From contig JACDZG010000013.1 of the NCBI GenBank assembly GCA_013426805.1, positions 1-64,000 of the forward strand: a stretch of 64,000 bases of DNA, written 5' to 3'. The position numbers and the translations under genes are program-made. Shown in pieces: positions 26,657 to 36,800 of the stretch. The notes under the pieces are model-generated. The model saw nothing but the letters and a program-made list of their open reading frames with translations, was not told where the DNA came from and did no database searches. The stretch comes from Chromatiaceae bacterium (GTDB lineage: Bacteria > Pseudomonadota > Gammaproteobacteria > Chromatiales > Chromatiaceae). The first letter of the stretch is position 1, and the number at the start of each line of letters is the position of its first letter.

Positions 26657-28534
26657 TTACGGAGTAGACGCCGATTGTAACGCGGCAAGCCGTTCCTCAG
26701 CCTCGTGGACCCCCTGACGCAGCGCCTGTTCATACCATTCCTGGGCCTTGTCCGCGCGGGGTTTCGCGAGTGGCGAGGTACTGGCCGACCAGTGCTGGGG
26801 ATCGTACATTTCACCCATGGCGAAGCTGGCCGGGCCATAGCCCCGGTTCGCCAGGTTGCGCACCAGGAAGAACCAGGGGTCGAGGCGACCGGCGGCGCGC
26901 AAATCCTGGGCCAGGGGCCAGAGGGTGTTGATCGGCGGCGTTTCACCCGCACTGATCAGGGCCTCCGCCAGGATGAATGCGTCCTGCGGCCGGCCGGCGG
27001 TCCGCAACTGATGGGCCAGCGCCAGCAAGGCGCCGGTCGGGAGCGGCTGGGCACTGGCCGCGGGGGCCGCCGACCGGGCCGCGATCAGGCTCTGGGCGGT
27101 GCGCAGCGCCGCGTCGTCACGGTGGGCCGCGATGAGCTGCTCCAGGGTACCGGCTGGTGTTGCGGGCGCGTCGGGTTCCGGAATGGCCGGACCGGGCGGC
27201 GTCGGCCTGGTGTCGGTCGTGGGACCCGGGCGCGTCGCCGTCCCTGGGGGAGAGACGGGCTTAAGTGGTTGCAGCGCGACATAGATGCCGGCGGCAACCG
27301 CGGCCAGCGCGAGCGCACCGCCGCTGATCAGCCACACCCGCGGCGCCCGGCGCGCGGCCGACGCTGAGCCGGGCACCGCGTCGGGCGCGCGAGTCCGAAC
27401 GGGTGCCGACGCCTTGGCATCGGCGTTCGCGGTGCGGGGCAGCGGGTCGACCCGAGTGGCCGCGGGCCATTGGGTCAACACGGCATCCAGGTCCGCCGGA
27501 CGGCGGGCCGGATCGGGGTGGAGCATGGCGGCCAACCAGGGCTGCAGGGTCTGCGGTATTCCAGTCAAATCCGGGACACTCTGGCGGGTCGCCAGGGCGT
27601 CCGCGAAGGACTCACCCATGGCCAGCGGGCGGCCGAGCGCGGCGGCGGCGAGGATCAGACCCAGACTGTAGATGTCGGAGCGCCCGTCGACGGCTCCGCC
27701 GCAGAGCCCGAATTGCTCGGGCGAGGCGAAACGGTATTTCCCGGCGAAGGATGACCCGATGATGGTTTCCTGAGTCGGGTCGGTGAGCTTGCTGAGTCCA
27801 AAGTCGATCAGTTTGGCGGCAGCCACCTGGTTGCCCGGCAGGATCACGTTGTCGGGCGAGAGATCCCGGTGCACGGCACCCCGGCGGTGCGCCTCGGCAA
27901 GCCCGGCGGCGAGACGATCGCGCAGCGTCAGCACCTCGTCGGGCGGGAGCGGTCCGCGGCGCAGCCGCTCCCCGAGCGAGGGTCCATCCACGTATTCCAT
28001 AACCAGGTAGTCCCGTCCTTGCGCATCGCGCACGAAGCCGTCATAGCTCACCACGGCGTCATGACGGACCCCGCGCAGGACTTTGGCTTCGCGGTAAAAC
28101 AAATCCATGACCTGACGGTTGGCCGCCATCGAGGGGCGGATCACCTTCACCGCGTGCTGAACGCCGACCCGCTCGTCGCGCGTCAGGTAGACCTCGCCCA
28201 TCCCGCCGCCGCCGAGCATGCGCTCGACCCGATAGGTATTGGCCAGCAGGGTGCCGGGGGGAATGCCGTAGGCGGGCAAGGGGTCGTTGAGCGGGGCCGG
28301 ATCCGGCGCGGCCGGGGACGGAGCAGCCGGGTCCGGCGCCATGGTCGGCCCGACCGTTCCGGCAGCGGCCAGCGGGGCGGGACGCTCCGCCAGACGCGTC
28401 TCCTGCTCGGTCGCGATCGGCGGTTCAGGCGGAGCCTGCCGCGGTTCCGCTGCCGGGGTGCGGTCCGGTATGCGGGGCACCGCCGCGGGGTCCGCGCTGT
28501 CGGTCCCGATCACCTTGGTCGCTTCGTCGTTCAT
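26657..28534 (-). CDS. ppkA: T6SS-associated Ser/Thr protein kinase (PpkA/Stk type)
   Basis: The 625-residue protein has a Pro/Ala-rich N-terminal tail, a Hanks-type kinase domain (about 100-370), a long linker, one transmembrane helix (about 403-425) and a periplasmic helical C-terminus with Sel1-like character (YGPASFAMGEMYD, KAQEWYEQAL). Visible motifs are the Gly loop LGGGGMGEV, VKVI, the catalytic H222-R-D224-LSPDN, and DFG. The usual lysine of HRDLKxxN is a serine here. In the T6SS threonine-phosphorylation pathway PpkA phosphorylates the FHA protein, and PppA reverses this. It is divergent from tagH; PppA is at the far end of the plus-strand operon. Confidence 0.87.
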   Translation of the reverse strand: MNDEATKVIGTDSADPAAVPRIPDRTPAAEPRQAPPEPPIATEQETRLAERPAPLAAAGTVGPTMAPDPAAPSPAAPDPAPLNDPLPAYGIPPGTLLANTYRVERMLGGGGMGEVYLTRDERVGVQHAVKVIRPSMAANRQVMDLFYREAKVLRGVRHDAVVSYDGFVRDAQGRDYLVMEYVDGPSLGERLRRGPLPPDEVLTLRDRLAAGLAEAHRRGAVHRDLSPDNVILPGNQVAAAKLIDFGLSKLTDPTQETIIGSSFAGKYRFASPEQFGLCGGAVDGRSDIYSLGLILAAAALGRPLAMGESFADALATRQSVPDLTGIPQTLQPWLAAMLHPDPARRPADLDAVLTQWPAATRVDPLPRTANADAKASAPVRTRAPDAVPGSASAARRAPRVWLISGGALALAAVAAGIYVALQPLKPVSPPGTATRPGPTTDTRPTPPGPAIPEPDAPATPAGTLEQLIAAHRDDAALRTAQSLIAARSAAPAASAQPLPTGALLALAHQLRTAGRPQDAFILAEALISAGETPPINTLWPLAQDLRAAGRLDPWFFLVRNLANRGYGPASFAMGEMYDPQHWSASTSPLAKPRADKAQEWYEQALRQGVHEAEERLAALQSASTP

Positions 28535-28827
28535 CTGCCCCCTTCGCGGATCGTGCGGACCTGGCGAGCCCTGGCGTCCGGCAGCGGCCGGCCATGACCG
28601 TCCTCGGGTCCTGGGTGGCGGCCTGGTGATGGATCATGCCGACGCCGATTGTCCGGCCATTGTAGCCGACCAGCCGGAAAGCCGGTGATCCGGCACCGGG
28701 ACGGATGCGCCGATCCAACCCTTGAGGTACCCTCTTCGCGCGGATTCCGATGGCCGGACGCGGTTGCCGCCGCTGAGACCATGACCAGAAGTCGGCTATA
28801 CTGACACTTCCCAATGATAGCGAGTCA
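28535..28827. promoter_or_regulatory. Divergent promoter region between ppkA and tagH
   Basis: The 293 nt between the two divergent T6SS units must contain promoters for both. The A+T-richer stretch just before tagH (about 28795-28825) is the likeliest site for its promoter. No clear operator was identified. Confidence 0.35.
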
Positions 28828-30534
28828 ATGCAGGGCATGGAGTACACGATAACTGTCGCGCGCTACGGCGGCGTGGCGCCCGTGCGGCCAGCCGGTTGGT
28901 GCGTGTCCGCGCGGGGTTGCACGATCGGCCGCAGCCCGGACAACGATCTCCCGCTGAGCGATCCGGAGCGTGTCATCTCCGGGCATCACGCGCGCGTCGA
29001 GTTGCGCGACGGCACCCTGTGGGTCACCGATCTGAGCACGAACGGGACCTTTCTCAATCAGGACGCGGAGCGGCTGCCGGTCGGTCAGCGGGTGCAGATC
29101 CAGGTAGGCGATATCCTGCATGTGGGCGGCTATGAGCTGTGCGTCGAGGCCAGCGCCGCCCACGGCGCGCCCGCGGGGCAATCAGCATCCCACGCGACCG
29201 ACCCGTTCGGATTCGGCGACGATGAGGTGCCGACCCTGGGCTCTGAGTTGCGCGCGAACGCGGACATCATGGACATCCTTGGCCCCAGCGGTCAGAACGG
29301 GGGGCCGCTGCCGGGCACCCCGCGTGCGCCCGCGCGCGCCGCGGCAGGGCGCGCTCAAGCCGAAGATCCGTTCGCCGATGCCGTGGCGTTCGATCCCTTT
29401 CTCGGCGGACCCGCCGAACCTGCGGACGCGCCGCTGATCACACCGGCGCCGACCCCCTTCGAGCATGTCTACGTGCGTGCGCCCGAGACCCAACCCGTTT
29501 CCAGCCAGGCGGTTTCAAACCAGCCGCACCGGCCCGCGGAACCCTTATTCCCGGATGAATACGACCTGATGGCCGATGCCTTGGGTCCAGCCGCCGGCCC
29601 CGCCGCGGTGCCGGCCGCCGCGCCTGCCGCGTTTACGGAGCCGGTCTGGGCGGAGCCGTTCGCCCCGGCAGCGGCCATCCCGGAACCGGTGTTCGAGGCG
29701 CCGGTCGGCGCGGCGCCCAGGTTCGACGAGCCGCTGTTTTCAGCGCTCGATGAGCCGGACGCACGGCTGACCAGCCTCGGCGTCGTCCCCGCGGTGGTGA
29801 CGCCGACCCCGCTCAGCGCCGCCGGAGCTGCCGCGACGGGACCGGGTCCAGTGATCGTCGCCGCGCCCGCCGCGTTACCGAGCGGTGACGGTAGCGGGCT
29901 CGCGGCCTTTCTGGCCGGCCTCGGCGCCGGCGATCCGGCCCAGGTCCGTGATCCCGACCTGTTTCTGCGCGCGGCCGGGCAATTGATGCGCGACCTCACC
30001 GCGGGCCTGACCGCGACCATGCAGGTGCGTGCCCAGTTCAAGAGCGAGCTGCGGTGCGCGGTGACCACCATCCGGGCCGTCGAGAACAACCCGTATAAGT
30101 TCTCCGTCGGGGTGGACGAAGCGCTGGAGCGGCTCTTCTTCCGGTCCGGCCCCGGCTATCTCCCGGCCGGCGAGGCCGCGCGTGCCGCCTTCGAAGACCT
30201 TCAGGCCCACGAGATGGCGATGATCGCCGGCTTGCGGGCGGCCTTGCGGGCACTGCTCGCGCGGTTTGAGCCCGCCGAACTGGAACAGCGGCTGGGTGCC
30301 GCTTCCGGGCTCGACAAGCTCCTGCCCATGGCGCGCAAGGCGCGCTTCTGGGATCTCTTCACCGAGACCTTCGCCCAGGTGGCGACAGACGCGGCGGACG
30401 ACTTCATGCAACTGTTCGGGGACGCCTTTACCCATGCCTACGAGGATCAGATCCAGCGGCTGGCGCAGGCGCGCGCCAAGGCCGCCGGACCGACGGCGGG
30501 TCGCGGGCCCGGCCGGTCCGGCCCACCGTCCTGA
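28828..30534 (+). CDS. tagH: T6SS-associated FHA-domain protein TagH
   Basis: The 568-residue protein has an N-terminal FHA domain (about residues 20-105) with GRSPDNDLPL, SGHHARV and STNGTFLN, the phosphothreonine-binding loops. A long Ala/Pro-rich low-complexity region follows (about 115-350). The C-terminal domain of about 190 residues (LMRDLTAGL, NPYKFS, FxDLFxE-like) is typical of TagH/ImpI. It is the phosphorylation-responsive scaffold that promotes T6SS assembly when modified by PpkA. It is the first gene of a co-directional run to pppA. A second ATG four codons in is an alternative start. Confidence 0.92.
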   Translation: MQGMEYTITVARYGGVAPVRPAGWCVSARGCTIGRSPDNDLPLSDPERVISGHHARVELRDGTLWVTDLSTNGTFLNQDAERLPVGQRVQIQVGDILHVGGYELCVEASAAHGAPAGQSASHATDPFGFGDDEVPTLGSELRANADIMDILGPSGQNGGPLPGTPRAPARAAAGRAQAEDPFADAVAFDPFLGGPAEPADAPLITPAPTPFEHVYVRAPETQPVSSQAVSNQPHRPAEPLFPDEYDLMADALGPAAGPAAVPAAAPAAFTEPVWAEPFAPAAAIPEPVFEAPVGAAPRFDEPLFSALDEPDARLTSLGVVPAVVTPTPLSAAGAAATGPGPVIVAAPAALPSGDGSGLAAFLAGLGAGDPAQVRDPDLFLRAAGQLMRDLTAGLTATMQVRAQFKSELRCAVTTIRAVENNPYKFSVGVDEALERLFFRSGPGYLPAGEAARAAFEDLQAHEMAMIAGLRAALRALLARFEPAELEQRLGAASGLDKLLPMARKARFWDLFTETFAQVATDAADDFMQLFGDAFTHAYEDQIQRLAQARAKAAGPTAGRGPGRSGPPS

Positions 30535-30588
30535 CCTCCACGTGCGCGCACCAGCATAACGACTTATTCGGCTTCAGGAGGGCAACCA

Positions 30589-31110
30589 ATGAGTGCAACC
30601 CGATTCGGACCGACACGGCGGCGACAGTTCCTGGGCCTGTTGGCAGCGACCGTAGCGATCGGTTTGCCGACGGCCTGCGCAAGCAAGCCAAAACCCGAGG
30701 CGCCGAAGAAGGAACCGGAGAAACCGGTGCCGGAACTGCGGGTCGAGGTCATTGCCGCCCCCGATGCCAATCGTGATCCGAGCGGGCGGGCGCTGCCGAT
30801 CGTGGTGCGGCTCTATGAATTGAAGGGCGAGGGCGCCTTTGCGGGCGCGGACTTCTTCAGCCTCTATGATCGGGCGCCCGCGACCCTGGGCGGCGACCTG
30901 GTCGCGCGCGAAGAGGTCACGCTGGTGCCGGGTCAGCGGCGGCTGGTCGTGCACCCGCTGAACCCCGCGGCCAGCCAGCTCGGGGTGGTCGCGGCCTTTC
31001 GTGACATCGACCGCGCCGGGTGGCGTGCGCTGGTCGCGCTGACGCCCGACCAGACCAACACGGTCCAGGTCGAGGTGCGGGCCGCGGCCGTTTCCGCTCA
31101 ACTGCGTTAA
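30589..31110 (+). CDS. tssJ: T6SS outer-membrane lipoprotein TssJ
   Basis: The 173-residue protein has a signal with a twin-arginine-like RRRQFLG start and a lipobox (LPTAC, Cys at about 31), then a short charged linker and the TssJ beta-sandwich with the family segments VVRLYELKG and FFSLYD. TssJ anchors the TssM periplasmic domain to the outer membrane. A CAGGAGGG ribosome-binding site precedes the ATG. It is 54 nt after tagH and 10 nt before tssK. Confidence 0.92.
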   Translation: MSATRFGPTRRRQFLGLLAATVAIGLPTACASKPKPEAPKKEPEKPVPELRVEVIAAPDANRDPSGRALPIVVRLYELKGEGAFAGADFFSLYDRAPATLGGDLVAREEVTLVPGQRRLVVHPLNPAASQLGVVAAFRDIDRAGWRALVALTPDQTNTVQVEVRAAAVSAQLR

Positions 31111-31120
31111 GGGAGAGACC

Positions 31121-32455
31121 ATGGCCTGGGACAACCGTGTGTTGTGGTCCGAGGGGCTGTTTCTGCAGCCCCACCACTTCCAGCAACACGACCGCTATCT
31201 GGAACATTTGGTGGAGTCCCAATCCGGACTCGGCTGCCCCTATCCCTGGGGCCTGTCACGACTGACCATCGACCGGGATCTGCTCGCACAGGGCCGGCTG
31301 GCCGTCACCGCGTGTGTCGGCCGGCTGCCGGACGGCACCCCCTGCGATGCTCCGGATTGCGATCCGCTGCCGCCGCCGCTGATCCTCGACGATGCCGCGG
31401 CCGGCCAGGTCGTCTACCTGGCGCTGCCGTTGCGCCGCCCGGGCGCCCCCGAAAGCGGTGCCCCGGCGGTCCAGGAGACCATGCTGCGCTACCGCGCCGG
31501 TGAGTTGACGGTGCGCGACAACAGTCTGGGCGCGGCGACCGAGGCGCTGCTGGAAGTCGGGCGTCTCGATCTGCGGCTGCTGCGCGAACGTGACGCCCGC
31601 GACGGCTTTGCCTGCTGCGGTATCGCCCGGGTACTGGAATGCCGCGCCGACCGTCTGGTGGTGCTCGATGATGCGTACATCCCGCCCAGCCTGGACGTGC
31701 GGACGTCCAGCCGCCTGGCCGGTTTCCTGGAGGAGGTGACCGGACTCATGCACCGCCAGGCCGAGGCGCGCGCCGGGCGCGTGCGCGGCGGCGGGCGCGG
31801 CGGGGTCGCCGACTGGGCCGACTTCCTGATGCTCCAGTTGATCAACCGCAGTGAACCGGTGACGATCCACCTCTCGCGCATCCAAGGGCTGCACCCGGAA
31901 CCTTTCTACCGCTTCCTGCTCGGGCTCGCCGGTGAACTTGCTACCTATGCGGCGGAAGCCAAGCGCCCGCCGGATTTCGCACCGTACCGGCACGAGGATC
32001 TGGATGCGACCTTCACCCCGCTCATGGAGCGCCTGCGGGACTATCTCAGCCGCGAATTGGTCGAGCGGGCCGTGGCGATTCCGATCGAGGAGCGCAAGTT
32101 CGGTTTTCGGGTGGCGCTGGTGGCCGATCGGTCCCTGCTGACGGGGGCCCGCTTCGTGTTGGCCGCACAGGCCGATCTGGACTCGCAAGTGCTGCGCAAC
32201 CGCTTTCCGGCCCAGGCCAAGATCGGACCCATCGAGCGCATCCAGGAGTTCGTCAAACTGGCCCTGCCGGGGATTGCCTTGCGGCCCCTGCCCACGGCCC
32301 CGCTGGAGATTCCCTATCATGCCGGCTGCGACTATTTCGAACTCGACCGCAATAGCGAGTTCTGGAAACCCTTGACCACCGGCGGGGGACTGGGACTGCA
32401 CATCGGTGGTGAGTTTCCGGGCTTGCAATTGACCCTGTGGGCGATTCGGGAGTAG
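31121..32455 (+). CDS. tssK: T6SS baseplate-membrane connector TssK
   Basis: The 444-residue protein starts with the family hallmark VLWSEGLFLQPHHFQQHDRY. It continues with the shoulder and C-terminal domains, including GIALRPLPTAPLEIPYHAGCDYFELDRNS-type sequence near 380. TssK is a cytoplasmic trimer that joins the baseplate to the TssL/TssM membrane complex. The GGGAGAG ribosome-binding site and the 3-nt gap to tssL fit a tightly coupled operon. Confidence 0.95.
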   Translation: MAWDNRVLWSEGLFLQPHHFQQHDRYLEHLVESQSGLGCPYPWGLSRLTIDRDLLAQGRLAVTACVGRLPDGTPCDAPDCDPLPPPLILDDAAAGQVVYLALPLRRPGAPESGAPAVQETMLRYRAGELTVRDNSLGAATEALLEVGRLDLRLLRERDARDGFACCGIARVLECRADRLVVLDDAYIPPSLDVRTSSRLAGFLEEVTGLMHRQAEARAGRVRGGGRGGVADWADFLMLQLINRSEPVTIHLSRIQGLHPEPFYRFLLGLAGELATYAAEAKRPPDFAPYRHEDLDATFTPLMERLRDYLSRELVERAVAIPIEERKFGFRVALVADRSLLTGARFVLAAQADLDSQVLRNRFPAQAKIGPIERIQEFVKLALPGIALRPLPTAPLEIPYHAGCDYFELDRNSEFWKPLTTGGGLGLHIGGEFPGLQLTLWAIRE

Positions 32456-32458
32456 CGC

Positions 32459-33886
32459 ATGACTGTCGACGATCCCTTTTTCGATCCCAATGACGCGGGT
32501 CCGACCGTCATCCGACCGACTCCCGGCGGCCGACGCCCGGCGGCCGGCGCACCCCCGCCGCCCATGTCCCCCCCGCCGTTCAATCCGCCGCCGCCGCGTC
32601 CGGCGGCCGCGGCTGATCCTGGGGCCGGTCCGCGGCCGCTGCCGATCGCCACCGACAACCCACTGGTCGCCTGTGCCGGTGACCTGCTCAGCGTCGCCGG
32701 CGAACTGCGGGGCAGCGCCGCGCACCGTGACCCGGAGGGGCTGCGCGAGCGTCTGGTGGGTCAGGTGCGGGATTTCGAGAACTGCGCCCGGGCGCGCGCC
32801 CTGGTGGAGACAGTGGTGCTGCCGGCCCGTTATGTCATGTGCGCCCTGCTGGACGAAGCGGTGCTGGACACGCCTTGGGGCAGCCAGAGCATCTGGAGCA
32901 AGCAGGGACTCCTGGTCAGCTTCCACAACGAGACCTGGGGCGGCGAGAAGTTCTTCGATGCGCTCGACCGCCTGCTGACCTACCCGGCAGGGAACCTGCA
33001 TCTTCTGGAACTGATTTATCTTTGTCTGGCCCAGGGCTTTGAAGGCCGCTACCGGGTGCGCGACGGGGGCCGCGATCAACTCGAACGCGTCCGCACCAAC
33101 CTGTATCAGACCATCCGCGCCCAGCGCGGCGAACCGGAGCGGGAGCTCTCCCCGCACTGGCGGGGGGTGACGCCCCAGCGCGATCCGCTGATCCAGCAGG
33201 TTCCGCTATGGGTGCTCTCCGCCGTCGCCGGCCTGTTGCTGCTCGGACTCTTCACCGCCTTCACCTTCGCGCTCAGTCGCGACTCGGACCCGGTCTATCT
33301 GTCGCTTGCCACCCTCGATCGGGGGATTCCGGATCCGGCGGACCGACCGCGCCGCGCCCTGCCGCCGCCGGTGGCGCCCGCGCCTGTGCCCGACGTCCCA
33401 CCGATTACCCTGCGCACCTTGCTGGCGGAGGATATCGCCGCCGACCGGATCGCCGTCATCGAGGGACCGCAAGGCCAGACCGTGACGATCCGCGGTGACG
33501 GGCTCTTTGCCTCGGCGCAGGCCAGCCTCACCCCCACGGTGGTGCCGTTGATCGAGCGGATCGCCGCCGCTCTGGCGCAACTGCCCGGTCCAGTGCTGGT
33601 GACCGGCCACAGTGACAGCGCCCCCATCAAATCCCTGCGCTATCCGTCCAACTGGCACCTGTCGCAAGCGCGCGCGGACGAAGTGACCAAACGGCTCGGG
33701 CAACTCACCAAGGACCCGGGACGCTTCATCGGTGAGGGCCGCGCCGACGCCGAGCCGGTGGTGCCGGAAAACCCGCGCGATGCGCGCAACCGGCGCGTCG
33801 AGATCACGCTGCAGCGGCCGAGCGCGGCCAGATCGCCCGCTGCGGGGGCGCTGTCCGTACCCCGCACCGAGGGCCTCGCTCCATGA
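32459..33886 (+). CDS. tssL: T6SS inner-membrane TssL with C-terminal OmpA/peptidoglycan-binding domain
   Basis: The 475-residue protein has a Pro-rich N-terminus, a DotU/TssL cytoplasmic domain (about 60-240, with YVMCALLDEAVLDTPWG), one transmembrane helix (about 248-270), and an OmpA-like peptidoglycan-binding domain (about 335-465) with VTGHSDSAPI and NRRVEITL. This is the extended TssL form that also anchors to the cell wall, rather than the short form needing TagL. The gene overlaps tssM by 4 nt (ATGA). Confidence 0.95.
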   Translation: MTVDDPFFDPNDAGPTVIRPTPGGRRPAAGAPPPPMSPPPFNPPPPRPAAAADPGAGPRPLPIATDNPLVACAGDLLSVAGELRGSAAHRDPEGLRERLVGQVRDFENCARARALVETVVLPARYVMCALLDEAVLDTPWGSQSIWSKQGLLVSFHNETWGGEKFFDALDRLLTYPAGNLHLLELIYLCLAQGFEGRYRVRDGGRDQLERVRTNLYQTIRAQRGEPERELSPHWRGVTPQRDPLIQQVPLWVLSAVAGLLLLGLFTAFTFALSRDSDPVYLSLATLDRGIPDPADRPRRALPPPVAPAPVPDVPPITLRTLLAEDIAADRIAVIEGPQGQTVTIRGDGLFASAQASLTPTVVPLIERIAAALAQLPGPVLVTGHSDSAPIKSLRYPSNWHLSQARADEVTKRLGQLTKDPGRFIGEGRADAEPVVPENPRDARNRRVEITLQRPSAARSPAAGALSVPRTEGLAP

Positions 33887-36800
33887 AGGCATTCTTTGGA
33901 TTTCTCACGGCCCGGTGGTTCCTGGCCCTGTTGGGCACCACTGCGCTTGCTGCCCTGGTGTGGCTCATCGGCCCCCTGTTCGGCTTCGCCGGGCGCGTGC
34001 CGCTGGAGCCGGAAGCATCGCGCTGGTGGGTCATCGGCAGCCTCTTCGCCCTGTGGGCGCTGTGGCAGATCGGCACGGCGGTGCTGGCGCGGCTGCGCAA
34101 CCGCCGCCTGATGGAGCAACTCGCGTCCGGCCCAGCCGCGACGCCCGACCCGACGCAGACGGCCTCCGCGGAGGAGCTGGCAACGCTGAAGCAGCGCTTT
34201 GATGAGGCGCTGTCGCTGCTCAAGGGCTCCGCGGGCCGCAAAGGGCTCGGCGGGCACTGGGTCTATCAACTGCCTTGGTATCTGATCATCGGCCCGCCCG
34301 GCTGCGGCAAGACCACCGCCCTGGTCAACTCGGGGCTGCGCTTCCCGCTCGCCGAGCGGCTGGGGCAGGACCCGGTCCAGGGCGTGGGCGGCACCCGCAA
34401 CTGCGATTGGTGGTTCTCGGATCAGGCCGTGCTGTTGGACACGGCGGGGCGCTACACCACGCAGGACAGTTATGCCCAGGTCGACAACGCCGCCTGGACC
34501 GGCTTCCTGGCGCTGCTCAAGCGCCATCGCCCGCGGCGTCCCATCAACGGGGTGCTGGTGGCGGTCAGCTTGTCGGATCTGCTGCAACTCTCCCCGACCG
34601 AGCGCGCCGCCCATGCGCAGGCGATCCGCCAGCGCGTCCAGGAGATCTACGCCGCCTTCCGCATTCGCGTGCCGCTCTATGTTCTCTTCATGAAGGCTGA
34701 CCTGGTGGCCGGCTTCATGGAATATTTCGCGGATCTCGGCAAAGAGGGGCGCGAACAGGTCTGGGGCATGACCTTCCCCTTCGATCCCGCCCCCACGGCC
34801 GCGGGCACACTGAGCGGTTTCCACGCCGCGCACCAGGCGCTGTCGCAGCGGCTCGATCAGCGTCTGCTCGGGCGGATGCAGGAGGAGCGCGACCCCCGGC
34901 GGCGCGGTCTGGTGTTCAACTTCCCGCGTCAGTTCGCCGCGCTTGGCGAGACCATCCAGCAGTTTCTCACCGACGCGCTGGAGTCTACCCGCTATGAGGT
35001 GCGGCCCCTGGTTCGCGGGGTCTATTTTACCAGCGGCACCCAGACCGGCACCCCGATCGACCGGGTGCTCGCGGCGATCGCCGCCAATTTTGGCCTGGGG
35101 CGCCAGGGGCCGGCTCCCTTCAACGGCACTGCCAAGACGTTCTTCGTCAACCGTCTGCTCACCGATGTGGTGTTTCCGGAGGCCCCGCTGGCCGGGCTCG
35201 ATCCGCGCCGGGAACAACGGCGGCGCTGGCTGCGCTGGGGTGCTTATGCGGGGGCCGTGTTGCTCGCGGTGACGGCCGCCGCGCTCTGGAGTCTGAGCTA
35301 CGCGCGCAACCGTGCCTATATCGCCGAGGTCGCCACCCAGGTCGCCGCCATCCAGACCCGGATCGATGCGCTGGAGCCCAGCGGGCGTGATGTGCTCGCC
35401 GTCTTGCCGCTGCTCGACGCCGCCCGCCGCATTCCCGGTGGTTATGCCGAGCGCGACGCCGACACACCGCTGACCATGGGATTGGGTCTGTATCAGGGGG
35501 ACAAGCTTGGATCCCAGGCGCAACGCACCTATCGACGGGTGCTGGTGCGCGCCTTGCTGCCCGCGGTGATCCTGCGGCTGGAGGAGCAAATCCGCCAGGG
35601 CGCGGCCGATCCGGCGACTCTCTACGAGGCGTTGCGCGCGTATTTGATGCTGGACGATGCGGAGCACTACGACCCCGACCAGTTGCAGATCTGGATCGAG
35701 CGTGACTGGGCGCGCAGTCTGCCGCGCGAAACCACGACCGAGCAGCGCGAGGCATTGGCCGGCCATCTGGCCGCCTTGCTGGAGACCCGGCCGAGTCCGT
35801 TACCCTTGGCACTGGATGCGGACCTGATCGGGCAGGCGCGCGACATCCTGAGCAGTGCCCCGCTGGCCACCCGGGTCTATGCGCAATTGAAGCAAGCGGG
35901 ACCGGGCGCGGGGCTGCCCGACTTCACCATCGCCACCGCCGGCGGCGATCTCGCCAAGCTGGTGTTCCAGCGGCGCAGCGGCCAACCGATCAACCAGGGC
36001 ATTCCCGCGCTCTACACCTACGCGGGCTACCATCAGGGGTTCGACGCGGTGACCGCCCGCCTGATCGCGGATGAGGCCGCGGAGAGCTGGGTCCTGGGTC
36101 CGAGCGCGCGGCTCACCCCCGGCAGCCCCGCGGCCAAGGCGCTGATCGAAGCCGTCCGCACGGCCTATCTGCGCGACTATGTGGCGCAGTGGAACAGCCT
36201 GTTGGAAGACCTCGGATTGGTCCCGGCGCGGGACCTGCCGCACGCGGCCGAGATGGCCGATGCGCTCGCCGCCCCGGACGACTCGCCGCTGCGCCAACTG
36301 CTGGTCGCGGCGGCCCGCGAGACTGAACTCGATCGTCCGACGGAATCGGCGGTGACCGGCGACCAGGCGGCCAAGATCGCGGCCAGGGCCGCCGGCGCCA
36401 CGAGCATGGTCACTAACCTGCGCAACCAGGTCGGCCGCTATTTCGATGCCCCCACGACGCAGGAGCAGCCCGGTGAGGCGCCGGAAGCCTATGTGACGCG
36501 CCGTTTCGCCTGGCTGCACGATCTGGTCCAGGGCAAGGGCGATCGACCCGCACCGCTGGATAAGTCACTGGAGAGTGTCGGTCAACTCGGGGCGCATCTG
36601 CGTTCAGTGGCGGCTGCCGCCACCACCGGGCGCGGCACCCTGGCGGCCGGCACCGGGACCGAGATCCAGGCGGCCAAACAGGCGGCGGCCGCCCAGCCGC
36701 CGGTCCTTGCCGCATTGCTCGGGGCGCTGGCGGAAGACAGCGCCGGCCTGGTGGCCGGGGGCGCGCGGTCACATCTGAACAATCTCTGGACGTCCGAGAT

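Noticed and set aside
31256-33157. Long minus-strand open frame opposite tssK/tssL
   Set aside because: It overlaps two well-supported T6SS genes, and its product is rich in Arg, Gln, Gly and His as expected of antisense frames in GC-rich DNA. No domain is visible.
33640-35766. Long minus-strand open frame opposite tssM
   Set aside because: Antisense to an intact TssM with clear motifs; low-complexity composition and no credible family match.
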